Of a stretch of 64,000 bases of DNA, positions 22,793 through 32,439 are shown piece by piece. The notes under the pieces were generated by a model. The model did no database searches. It was not told where the DNA came from and saw only the letters and a list, made by a program, of their open reading frames with translations. Within the stretch, counting starts at the first letter, position 1; each line of letters opens with the position of its first letter. A program made the translations under genes and the position numbers. This DNA is from Certhia americana (lineage: Eukaryota; Chordata; Aves; Passeriformes; Certhiidae), in contig CM031870.1 in NCBI GenBank assembly GCA_018697195.1, positions 1,608,000 to 1,671,999 on the forward strand, written 5' to 3'.

Positions 22793-23575
22793 CCTCTCCC
22801 ATTCCCCACTAGAACCCATTCCGGCATTCCCATTCCCATTCCCATTTCCCATAATCCCACCATCCCATTCCCATTCCCACTCTGGTACCATTCCCCCACT
22901 CCATTCCCAGTCCCATTTTCCCACTCCCCTTCCCTTTCCACATTCCCATTTTCTATTTCCCATATCCCTTCCCATTCCCATTCCCATTTCCCTATTCATC
23001 CCTTTCCCATTCCCTTCCCATTCCTATTCCCTTTGCCCCATTCCCCTTTCCCATTCCCATTCACCTTCCCTTCCCTGTCCCATTCCCCCTGTTCGCCTGT
23101 CCCATTCCCCAGGTCCCCATTCCCTTTCCTTTCCGTTCCCCACATCCTTTCCCATTCCCATGTCTTCCCATATCCCATTCCCATTCCCATTCCATTCCCA
23201 TTTCCCATTCTTCCCATTTCCTTTTCCCTTTCCTCCCTTTTCCCATTCCCATTACCGCATTGTTCCCTCCCCATTCTTCCCTTTCCCTTTCCCATCCCAC
23301 TCTCAAATCGCATAAATCGCATTCCCATTCCCATTCCCATTCCCATTCCCATTCCCTTCCCATTCCCATTCCCCTTCCTCATTCCCCATTGCTCATTTCC
23401 CATTCCCATTCCCCATACTCCCCATTCCACATTCCCATTCCCATTCCCATTCCCATCCCATTCCCCATTCCCATCCCTTCCCCATTCTCATGTCCCATTA
23501 TCCACATTCCCCATGTCCCATTCTCATTCCCCCTTCCCATTCCCATATCCCATTCCCATGCCCATTCCCATTCCC
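22793..23575. repeat. (CCCATT)n array, copy 2
   Basis: About 780 bases of degenerate CCCATT hexamers ending at the CpG island roughly 1 kb upstream of the RASD1 start site. The G-rich strand, (GGGAAT)n, has the spacing of a G-quadruplex former. The copy differs in length from 19071-19757. Confidence 0.95.
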
Positions 23576-24019
23576 GCGCGCTGCCCGCCGGGCGTACTCT
23601 CGCCATGTCCCCTATTCGGCGAGAACCGGCGCGCAGCGTCACCGCTCGCACCACCACACCGGCACCGGGACCGGCACCGACCACGGGATTCGGGCTGGGG
23701 CAGGAACGCAGGACTGGAACAGGCTGATGTCGGGGTCAAGGAAAGCGCGCCCGTCCTAGAGAGCTTCCATCAAGGGGTACCCGCGCAGCCCCCAGCCAGC
23801 GCTGCAGCCCCGGTGGGACCGAGGAACCTCTCTCTGCTCCCGGCCCCGCGCAAACCGGAAGCTCGCCCGAGCCCGTATTCGGGCATTTGCAAGGGGCAAG
23901 TGTAAACCGAAGCAAAAGCACGAACAGGGAGTGGCGTGGGACCCTCTGCACCCCCTGGCCCCGGTTCCTGCAGCTCGGGGTCGCCCCACTCCCGGAGCCC
24001 CGGGAGCCCCTAGCCGGCT

Positions 24020-24430
24020 GCGGGGAGCCCGCACCGGGCTGAGAACCGGATGGGTACAAAGCACGGGGACCCCGCGCTGAGATGCAAAGAGATCTGTTTG
24101 CAAACGGGACGGTGAACGGCACCGGGAGTGCGAGCGGGTCCGCGAGCGGGACTTCGAAGAGTTCCAACCGGGCTGCGAACGGGACCGGGCTACAACGGGA
24201 CCGGGCTGTGCATCGCCGGGAGCGCAAACAGGGATGGGAGCGGGATCTGTCTGTGCACCCCCGGGAGTGCGAACCGGGGCGGGAACGGGACCGGGGCTGA
24301 CCAGCATCGGGAGCGCGAACGGGGCTGGGAACGGGACAAGGCTGCCAAGCACCTGGAGTCCCAAGCGGGCTGTGACCGGGACCAGGCAGGCGAGCGCCAG
24401 GAGTGAGAGCGGGGCTGAGAACGGGAGCGG
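24020..24430. repeat. GC-rich minisatellite upstream of RASD1, unit about 45-50 bp
   Basis: Degenerate units begin with GCATCG or GCACC and carry GGGAGCGCGAACGGGGCTGG and GGAACGGGACCGGG. Starts are visible near 24210, 24256, 24304 and 24349. It is extremely CpG-rich. The same array, with errors, occurs around 20210-20620. Open frames on either strand here are repeat artefacts. Confidence 0.8.
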
Positions 24431-24474
24431 TGTGCGCAGCCCGGAGCCCGGCGGGCCGGGCCGGGAGCGGAGCC

Positions 24475-24600
24475 GGGCGCTGACTCAGCCGCCGCCGCCG
24501 CCCCGGGCCGTGACGCGCCGAGGGGCGGTCGCTACCGGCTCCATATAACGCGGCGGCCGCCGTGCAGAGCTCACACCGACCCTTCCTGAGAGGGAAGAGG
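24475..24600 (+). promoter_or_regulatory. RASD1: RASD1 core promoter
   Basis: Within 80 bases lie an AP-1 type site TGACTCA (24481-24487), a CRE-like TGACGCGC (24511-24518), an Sp1-type GGGGCGG (24522-24528) and a TATA box, TATAA, at 24544-24548. A TATA box here predicts transcription starting near 24575. The arrangement fits an inducible early-response gene. No glucocorticoid response element was recognised here. The promoter is conserved in the error-rich copy. Confidence 0.75.
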
Positions 24601-24682
24601 GGCTGAGCAGCCGGGCAGCGGCAGCGCTTTCCTCCTTCTCCTCCTCTCCTTCTCGGCGCAAGCTGCGCTTTTGCCGGCGTCA

Positions 24683-24968
24683 ATGAAACTGGCAGCGATG
24701 ATCAAGAAGATGTGTCCCAGCGAGGCCGAGCTGAGCATCCCCGCCAAGAACTGCTACCGCATGGTCATCCTGGGCTCCTCCAAGGTGGGCAAGACGGCCA
24801 TCGTCTCACGCTTCCTCACCGGCCGCTTCGAGGAGCAATACACGCCCACCATCGAGGACTTCCACCGCAAGTTCTACAGCATCCGTGGCGAGGTGTACCA
24901 GCTCGACATCCTGGACACCTCGGGCAACCACCCCTTCCCAGCCATGCGCCGCCTCTCCATCCTCACAG
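24683..24968 (+). CDS. RASD1: RASD1 coding exon 1
   Basis: Encodes residues 1-95 plus the first base of Gly96: the P-loop, switch I and DTSGN. Donor GT at 24969. This copy is frame-intact, unlike 20886-21170. Confidence 0.96.
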
Positions 24969-25764
24969 GTACTTGTCGGGAGGTCCCTCTGGCAGATTCC
25001 TGCTCAGTTTGGGGATGTTTTTGCAGTCCTGGGAGGAGGGAAGTATGATTTTGTGTGTTCAAGTGGTTGGGCAGCTCTTCTTGGTGGACTGGAGGATGCA
25101 GGACCCAGGTGCTGCCTGGTCCTTCCTTCTCCAAGCCTCTTTTTTGGCTTAGGAGTGGGTGTCTCTGTGTCCCCATCCCTGCAACCGTCTGACATTCCCC
25201 TCTTTGTCCCCAGGAGACGTGTTCATCCTCGTGTTCAGCCTGGACAACCGAGACTCCTTTGAGGAGGTGCAGCGCCTGAAGCAGCAGATCCTGGAGACCA
25301 AGTCGTGCCTGAAGAACAAAACCAAGGAGAACATTGAGGTGCCCCTGGTCATCTGCGGCAACAAAGGCGACCGGGACTTTTACCGGGAGGTGCAGCCCCG
25401 GGAGATCGAGCAGCTGGTGGGAGGGGACCCCAAAAAATGCGCCTACTTCGAAATCTCAGCCAAGAGGAACAGCAGCCTGGACCAGATGTTCCAGGCGCTC
25501 TTCGCCATGGCCAAGCTACCCAGCGAGATGAGCCCCGACCTGCACCGCAAGGTCTCGGTCCAGTACTGCGACATCCTGCACAAGAAGGCGCTGAAAGGCA
25601 AAAAGCTGCTGAAGGAGGGAGGTCGGGGCGGCACGGAGGAGGCGTACGGCATCGTGGCCCCCTTCGCCCGGCGGCCCAGCGTGCACAGCGACCTCATGTA
25701 CATCCGGGAGAAAGCCATCGGCGGCGGGCACGGCAAGGAGAAGGATCGCTGCGTGATCAGCTAG
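24683..25764 (+). CDS. RASD1: Dexamethasone-induced Ras-related protein 1 (small GTPase)
   Basis: Two coding exons, 24683-24968 and 25214-25764, encode 278 residues, close to the usual roughly 280. The protein is a Ras-family GTPase (AGS1/Dexras1) reported to act in G-protein signalling, NO-linked iron uptake and circadian responses, anchored to membranes by prenylation. Visible motifs: P-loop GSSKVGKT at 31-38, switch I YTPTIEDF at 53-60, DTSGN at 78-82, NKGD at 145-148 and EISAK at 175-179. There is a long basic C-terminal extension and a farnesylation box, CVIS, at 275-278. DTSGN in place of the Ras DTAGQ is normal for this family. The ATG at 24683 gives the family's MKLAAMIKKMCPS start. 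Donor is ACAG/GTACTT, acceptor CCCAG/GAGAC. The next gene, MED9, is convergent. Confidence 0.97.
25214..25764 (+). CDS. RASD1: RASD1 coding exon 2
   Basis: Encodes residues 96-278, including NKGD, EISAK, the basic tail and the CVIS box before TAG at 25762-25764. The intron is only 245 bases, and the acceptor is CCCCAG ending at 25213. Confidence 0.96.
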
Positions 25765-26550
25765 GAGCCCCCCGCTCGCCACGGGAAGGAAGGAAGGAAG
25801 GGAAGAAGGAAAGGAGGGGGAGAAGATGCTCGTTTCCAAATTGACTTTGGGCAGCTGCCCACCCGGGCAGAGAGGGCGTTGCCTCTCCCCCAGCCTCCCT
25901 CCTCCCGCTTTCATCATCTCCCCTCCCTGGGGGTTCATTTTGGGAGAGAGGGATGCGAAGGGGGAGGCTTTGGAGGGCAGGAGGGGATGTCACTGGGAGC
26001 ATCCTCCTCCTCTGGGCAAAGGGACAGGGAGAGGGTGAGCTGCTGGGCAGCCAGGTGGGAGGATGAGTGTGGAGGGCACAGATCTTGGTGTTTCTTTCCC
26101 TCCCAAACCACCCAGCCTCAGGCACTGCCCTCAGGAAGGAGGGCAGGGGCCTGCCAGCACCTGCCTGGGGCTTTGGGGTTGGTTTTTGTTCTTTTTTTTT
26201 CCAACTTGAGAAGCTGTGCACGGACTCTGGCTCTGTGTTGTGTGTTCATCTGTGTCTGCAAAACACATGCAGAAGACACTCCTAAGCTGTTGCAAAGACA
26301 TTGCAGAGTTACAGCCCCGATGGACCAAAAAACTGACTCTTGTTTACATATGTCTTGTTTGATTTGCAAGATTTGGGGAGGGTGGGGGGGAGCGGGAAGG
26401 GTTTTACAAAATAAAATAATAGGCACTTTATGTAGGTATTGTTTGTCATTGACATGAACAAAAAAAAAAATCTTCAAGTGTTTCTACCGTGGGTGAAACT
26501 TGATGTTTTATTTTTTCTACAAATTAATAAAATCTTTTAAAAAATGACAC
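25765..26550 (+). other. RASD1: RASD1 3' UTR
   Basis: Non-coding sequence from the RASD1 stop to the poly(A) region. It opens with a GGAA-rich purine stretch and becomes T/A-rich towards the end. Possible AATAAA signals stand at 26410-26415 and 26526-26531; the latter is followed by a T/G-rich stretch and is the likelier end. Confidence 0.75.
26526..26531 (+). terminator. RASD1: RASD1 poly(A) signal
   Basis: AATAAA about 760 bases past the stop, followed within 30 bases by GACACCTGTGGGTTTGCCTT, a G/T-rich element. An upstream AATAAA at 26410-26415 could give a shorter transcript. Confidence 0.7.
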
Positions 26551-27950
26551 CTGTGGGTTTGCCTTTGCTTCCTTGCCCTATCCCACAGCAAATCCTGCTG
26601 AACAAAAGGCCCAAACTCCAAGGTGGTAAAACCAGACTCTCCCTCAAGCCCTGTATTGCCCCATTTTCCCCGACTCCCAGTGCAAAGGTTCCCGCCTCTG
26701 CAAGCTGCTGGGTTTTTGCCACGGAGGGTAACGAGGGGCCATGCAGGGAGTTACTCACTCCGACGGGTCACTGAGCCAGCACTCTCTCCCCAGCACTCTT
26801 TCCTCACTCCACTACGCCGAGTGACGGTGCTGCCCGCCCCACGACACGCCGGGCACTGTCACTGCCAGCGGCGTGTCACTGCCTGCAGCCACCCAGCAAA
26901 CTGACATCACTTGGGTTATAAAGAGCTGATTGTGTTTCATGCTCTCTGCCGATTAACTAAGCACACTTTAATGATGTCAACACAGACTGATTCATTGGCA
27001 CCCCAGCTGAGATATTGTTTTTGCTCTGCAATATGAGTAAAGGAAGTACTTTGCTCGAAAGGTCACCTTTACATCTGATGGTTTTTAATCTCTTCCCAAT
27101 AACAGGTTGCAGTAATCATTGCTAGAAGTGAAAGGGAAACAGGATCGCTCTTCAAAGAAAGCTTTTCCCAGCTCCAGCTCATTTTCAACCTCCGCTTCCT
27201 CCCTCATGCAGCAGCAAAGATCTGTGTTTAGTACATATTAATGGAAACAAAATCATATTGAAGCCACAAAACAACGGTGGGGGAGCGAGACTGCAAAGCA
27301 AACCATCTCAGTTTCACTTGAAACTTGGTTTCAAGTTGACAGAGTTAACTTGTTCCTGAACTAAGCGCCAGACATTTCTTTGGCAACAAGTTGTTTCTTC
27401 CAGCTCTGCCTATGCCTGATTTCACAGGAACAGCAACTGGCAAAAGAATGGAAAACATCGTCCAGGCATGAAACACAGGAATTTATTGAGCTGGGGCAGG
27501 CAATGGCTGGTGGAAAGGCAATTTCAGTAATAAAAAATGTGTACATTGTGCTTTGTTTATCTCGGTGTTCTGCTTTACTCAGAGTTTACACACTGGCACC
27601 TTCCCAAAGAAAGTACTAGTACAGTACCTCAGTGAGGACAGAGTAAATGTGAGCTGCAGGTGAGTTGCAACCACCTCACTGAACAGAATTACCTGTTCCA
27701 GCTGCTCAGAAGTTTGTGGTTGTGGGAAGCCCGTGAAAGTGAAACTTTCCTGTCCTGTTGAGCCTGAATTTAGTATGGAATAACTAAAAGCTTTTATCAT
27801 TCATGCCCTTTGTTTCGATTCTTGCCCTTCCTCTGTTTTAAGAGGGAAAGACATTGGAGCTGGGCCCAGGATCCCATGTGCTGCCAACATCCTGCCCCTG
27901 CTCTGCCCACATCCACTCAGTGAACACACAAGAGGGGCAGTTTGGAATTT
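26550..27950. other. Convergent intergenic stretch between RASD1 and MED9
   Basis: No gene seen. 26721-26883 has four spaced copies of a CpG-containing GTNAC motif. 26900-27180 is AT-richer, free of recognised repeats and carries TGACATCA (26901-26908) and a TATAAA, so it could be a regulatory element. The rest shows nothing recognisable. Confidence 0.6.
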
Positions 27951-28507
27951 GTAAATCTTTATTTGGCTCATCTCAGACACAACCACCAACTGTTTAAAAA
28001 GAGAAATACAGAAGTAATTGAAAGCAATCATTCCTCTTCCAACACACAGGGAATGGAAAGTGTACCAGAGACTCTTTCCAGGAGCAGGGCCAAACAGCTC
28101 ATGCTTCCCTCTTATGTTCCCTTTTGATGTTTGGCCACTGTTAAGTAAAAAAAAAATTGCAGAAATACGCCCTTTTTCACCAGCAGGTACTTCGACCTTT
28201 AGTGAGGAGAAAGCAAAATGTCTCCTGCTTGTTTAAATGTAAAAAAGAAGAACCCCACCCCGAGAGAAAACAGGAGATGGGATATATAAGTGCACAGTCC
28301 TGCAGCTGATCAAGGGAACGTGCCACTGCCATCGTCCCAGGAGAGCACATGGTGTCCTGGCTCAGTGTCACACACCCACAGTGTCACACAGGCACAACGC
28401 CACAGCTCTGGAACCACAAAACCTAAAGGAAGAAATGTCAACTTGTGCCACCCTGTTCAGCCTGGACAGGAGGTATCTCAGACCTGGAGAGTGGAGCTGT
28501 GCCTTTC
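27950..28507 (-). other. MED9: MED9 3' UTR
   Basis: On the minus strand this runs from the MED9 stop to an AATAAA at 27963-27958 (TTTATT on the + strand). Length about 550 bases. No other feature recognised. Confidence 0.65.
27958..27963 (-). terminator. MED9: MED9 poly(A) signal
   Basis: TTTATT on the + strand is AATAAA in the MED9 sense, about 545 bases past the stop. Sequence beyond it on the minus strand includes TTGTGTGTTC, a plausible G/T-rich element. Confidence 0.6.
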
Positions 28508-28724
28508 CTACTCCTTGGGGATTTCAAACATGCAAAGGCTCTTGTACTTCTGCAGCAGCTCGTTTTTGGTCCGGACCTGTTCCCGCAGGTTCTGCAGCTG
28601 CTGCTGCTGCTGCTCTGGGCTCACCCCAATGCCAGGCATGGAGCTGATCAGCTTCCTCATCTCCTGGAACTTGTTCTTGAGTTCATTCAGTACCTGGTGA
28701 ACATCCTGGCTGTCCTTGTCCATG
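28508..28724 (-). CDS. MED9: MED9 coding exon 2
   Basis: Begins with the C completing Cys46 and encodes 71 further residues and the stop. Heptad-like Leu spacing suggests the coiled-coil that joins the Mediator middle module. Confidence 0.95.
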
Positions 28725-31700
28725 CTGCAGAGGAGAGAAAATTGAGACAATGTGAATTCTCCTATTGAAAACGCTGTAATTTCCAACACAACCAGGGTTT
28801 AAACTGGAATTCACTGGGAAAATTGCTCTTGGTATCTAACTGCACACACCTGATTCAATTATCCCAATAAAACGACACAGATAGATTTAGACTGGGTAGC
28901 TTAGGGGCAAACTGGTTTCCTGCAAATTTCCAGCACACAATCCAGTCACCTCAGGATGCATTAATCAGGTTAGGAGCTGCTCTGCAGCTCTCAAACATCA
29001 CCCTGGAGCAGGCTAAATTCTCCATCTGAACTCCTGTACCTCTCTTTGGGGAAGGTAAGATTGCACATGTGTTTCGTGTAGTCACCTGGAAAAAAAGATC
29101 TCAGTCTCACCTGTGACCTGCTGCTGCTGTAATACAAAAAAATCAATGCAGTCAAACAGCCTGACAGCAGAAAACAGAAACTGCTCCCCAAAGTGTCAGA
29201 GAGTGTCCAAAGGCAGAGAAAATGGTACTTGGGAGCTGTAAAAGCAGTCTCTGGGGATTTATACTTAATAAAAGAGAAGCGGTGGGGGGTTTTTTTGGGT
29301 TGGTTTGGCGTGGGTTTTTTGAAGAGCAGCAGAATTGGCTCTGCAGCCAGCTCTGTGCTTTTCAAGGCTCAGTGTTGTCTGAGGCAGCGTCTGCCCTTGA
29401 ACCCTCATTAGTATCTGACTCAGCTTTGTTAGCACCAGCAAGAAGTTTTACTGATTCCAGGCAAAAGCAAGTCCCTGCTTCCAGGCTGCCTGTTAATAGG
29501 GAGAGCAGGATTCTAATGGTCTTTGAAAAACTGGGAGCCTGTTCAATAGCCAGACCTAAAAATAAATCTGCTTGGCATGACCAGGGCAGAGAGGTGCTCG
29601 ATTATAACTTTGGGGAATCGTGACATGGCTGAGAGCAAAACTTTTAAGCAGATGGCTGCCACTTGTTTCAAAAGCCTGTTGGAACAAAATATTCATTATT
29701 CCCTTCTAAATAGAACTGCAGCTGGTACTATAATGTCTCCCCATTATGCAGGCACTCAGGGCCAGGTCAGCAGTGGAAAAATACAGAAACAGCCACAACC
29801 AACCCCACGGCACATCTGGGGAAGGATGGGGTGACACTGCCTTTCATCCACCACAGCTGCAGGCTGGCTTTGACAGGGGTGTCCTCTCCTCATCTCATCC
29901 CCTTCCCCACTCAAAGAAAACTGACAGCTGCCTGTTGCCTGGTTGATCCAAAGGGATAAATATTTCAGGGTTAGTGTTTTGGGTTTTTTCTTGATGGGTA
30001 GTTTTCCTGCTGGATCAAGCCACTGAAGTGATTCCCTGTTTGGGGGCACGGAGAGGTGGGAGTGAGGAGGTGTGGGAAGAGCCTGCAGCTGCCTGCACTA
30101 ATAACAGGACTCAACACAACATCCAACCACATTCTGTGCTGATGGACTGGGCACAAAACCTGACTTAAGGCACAGTGTTCTTCACCAGACCAGCACAACC
30201 CACCATCGGTGGAGCCACACAACTGGGACCTCAGCAGTGATGCCATTGACTGTACAAGGCTGAAAATATCAGCAGACCCTGTTTAGGAAAACTTTCTCCA
30301 AACCCAAACAACAGGAAACAGCACCCGTCCTTGAATGTCAGCAAATTTACGCCATACATCCTCGCTCCGGAGCACAGAGTCACCTTGGAGATGTGTCTTC
30401 ACAGCTGAGTCAGTGTCACAACAGCAGGGCTGGGCTCTGCCACTCGAGGCAGTGTTAGAGGACAGCCCGTTTGCCATCTGTCAGGGACAGGAGGCACAAC
30501 ATCCCAGCCGTGGTGCCACCTTTCTGCCATGCTTTCAGCCTCTACGTAGGCTCGAGCTGCCCAGGAAGTGCCACTTGTGAAGCCAAGGGAGGTAGCTGGG
30601 CAGCAGGAGGGGGTGGCTCGGTGGGGAAGGGCACAAGATATCCCCAGGACTGTCATCTGTGAGTCACTACAACCTGATCAGTGACACACCACAGTCGGGG
30701 AGGTCTCAGGCCGTGGCTACTGCCCACTCTGGTGATGGACCCACACACCTGGCAGGGGATTGAGCCTCACTCTGCATAGATCAGTGAGAATCAAGGTCAG
30801 GGGGAAACTTGATGGCCTACATCTAGCACAGTGGGTGAAACCGAGTGAAATTACAGAGTTTGTGTTTTCATGCCCATTCTGGACTGGTGTTTCAAAGGCA
30901 TTCATTCCCAGGGATTGGGCTGCTCAGGCTGCAGAGCCATTAAGGATGAACTTCCATCACCTTTCAGACAGGCTTGCTCCAAGTGAAACATCAGCAGGAC
31001 ACAAACCAGCTCCTCAATGAGTGCACAGGCAGAGGCAGAGAGAAAGCAATTCATGCTTCCCATGCCCACTGCCTCGCCCTGCAGTGTGCCCAGGTGAGAG
31101 CACAGAGCCTGCCTGGATGGATTTCCATGGCAGAGACATCCCCTTTCTGGGAATTCAGATGAACATCTCTGGAGGGGTTATCCTAGGCCTGAAACACATC
31201 AGTTCTCAAGACCCTTGTACCTTTCACCTGTACAGTGCTTATCTTAAACTGGGAAGAAAACAGTGTTATGTCCCACCGAGGAAGCAATCCTCCTTTTTAC
31301 AACTGCCCAGAAATGGGCTGCATTCCTGACGCACTGCCTGTACTTTCTGAGGCTGTTATCAGCTAAAGAGTACAGTTCTCTGGAGCAATAACCCAGCGGA
31401 CACACAGTGCTCCTGCTCGGGGGTGAGTGGTGGGGCAGTGTACCTGAGCCATGGGAGCACCTGCACTGCTCAGGTGAGCCTGACACCACCCAGAGTGGCA
31501 CAACTCAGACTGGAGATGCACTTGGGGCTGAGCCAGCTCCCTCCCTCCAACACCCTTCCCAGGAATCCCAGCTGAGAGAAAAAGGGCAAAGGAGATGCTG
31601 GGAGGATGGAGAGCATCACTAGAGGGGTGACCCCATTGCCCTGCTACCTGTTCAGGGAAGTAGGGGCTGGGAGAGCATCACTTGAGGGAGGATGCAATAG

Positions 31701-32242
31701 CCCAGCTCCCTGCTCAAGGCATTGTGAGGATGCTGAGGATGAGAAAACAACTTAGAAGAAACCCCATAACTCTGCTCCCTGTCCAGGGCAGAGCTGTGGT
31801 TGGCAGAACATCACTGGAGGGAGAACCCCCCTGCCCTGCTCCCCACCCAGAGCATCCCGGCGATGCCGGGAGCCGGGTGAGCATCACTAGAGGGGGCATC
31901 CCATTGCCTCACCCCCTATCCAGGGCACCCCCGAGGATGCTGTGACTGGGAGAACATCACTGTCGAGGGCACCCCTTAGCCCTGCTCCTCACGCAGGCCC
32001 CCCGAGGGCTCTGATGTGAGGCAGCACCGTCCGAGCGGGGCGGCGGCTGTAGGGCCGCGGTGGCCGGCGGGGCGGAGGGGTGGCGGTGGCCGTGCCTGCC
32101 GTTACCATTTGATGATGTCGTGGACGAGCGGCAGGAAGGAGAACTCCTCCTGCGCGGGCGGCAGTGGCGGTGGTTTCTGCTCGGCGGGCGGCTCCGGCGG
32201 CGGCGGCTCCTCAGCGGCGCGGCCCGCGGGCCCGGACGCCAT
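28508..32242 (-). CDS. MED9: Mediator complex subunit 9
   Basis: Two coding exons, complement(28508..28724) and complement(32106..32242), give 117 residues plus stop. MED9 is a small subunit of the Mediator middle module, which links transcription factors to RNA polymerase II in the nucleus. Exon 1 encodes an acidic/proline-rich N-terminus (residues 1-33), then [12 protein letters not shown]. Exon 2 encodes the conserved helical part, starting CMDKD (46-50), with [15 protein letters not shown], a five-Gln run and [18 protein letters not shown], ending FEIPKE. This matches mammalian MED9 closely in exon 2. The N-terminus is shorter than the human one (146 residues in total), mainly in the Pro-rich region. 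The ATG at 32242 lies in a CpG island with GCC before it. Splice sites are TG/GTAAC and CTGCAG/CATGG. Confidence 0.95.
28725..32105 (-). other. MED9: MED9 intron 1
   Basis: A 3.4 kb intron. Apart from the minisatellite at 31590-31995 I recognise no gene or transposon in it. Confidence 0.85.
31590..31995. repeat. Degenerate minisatellite in MED9 intron 1, unit 63-73 bp
   Basis: Units open with GAGCATCACTAGAGGG or GAACATCACTGGAGGG and continue with CCCATTGCCCTGCTCCCTGT and CCAGGGCA. Starts are at 31611, 31673, 31743 (worn), 31806, 31879 and 31952. It ends about 110 bases from MED9 exon 1. Confidence 0.85.
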
Positions 32243-32420
32243 GGCGGGCCCGGCAGTGACGGAGCGGGGCGGGCCCGCCATGGCTCCGCCTCACGGCAGC
32301 CGCAGCCCGCGGCACCGGCCCTCAGCGAGACCCCGGCACGGCCGGGGAATGGGGCCGTGTCCCGCACCCGCAGTGATCCCGATGAGACCCCGGGGAGCTC
32401 ACTGAAACTTCTATTGAACG
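32000..32420 (-). promoter_or_regulatory. MED9: MED9 CpG island promoter
   Basis: A CpG-dense stretch covers MED9 exon 1 and about 180 bases upstream of its ATG. No TATA box is seen, as expected for a housekeeping Mediator gene. The island is pinned between two minisatellites. Confidence 0.75.
32106..32242 (-). CDS. MED9: MED9 coding exon 1
   Basis: Encodes [20 protein letters not shown], a Lys/Pro linker and [14 protein letters not shown] plus two bases of Cys46. Donor GTAAC at 32105. Pro/Glu-rich and GC-rich, which explains the reduced conservation. Confidence 0.93.
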
Positions 32421-32439
32421 CCCCCCAAAACCCGTAGTG

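Larger units (their letters stand above)
21868..23575. repeat. Second copy of RASD1 upstream flank
   Basis: It matches 18195-19760, with many small indels on either side, so neither copy can be taken as exact. It contains a CR1 fragment (about 22500-22705, antisense) and a (CCCATT)n array from 22793. No gene is present. Confidence 0.8.

Noticed and set aside
22793..23575. Interstitial telomere
   Set aside because: The unit is GGGAAT and not GGGTTA, so it is telomere-like only in G spacing.
22785..23905. 290-codon and shorter frames of the same kind
   Set aside because: Same repeat artefact in the second copy of the array.
23736..24683. Minus-strand frame of 315 codons in the CpG island
   Set aside because: GC-rich sequence lacks stop codons by chance, it overlaps the RASD1 promoter and minisatellite, and it resembles no family.
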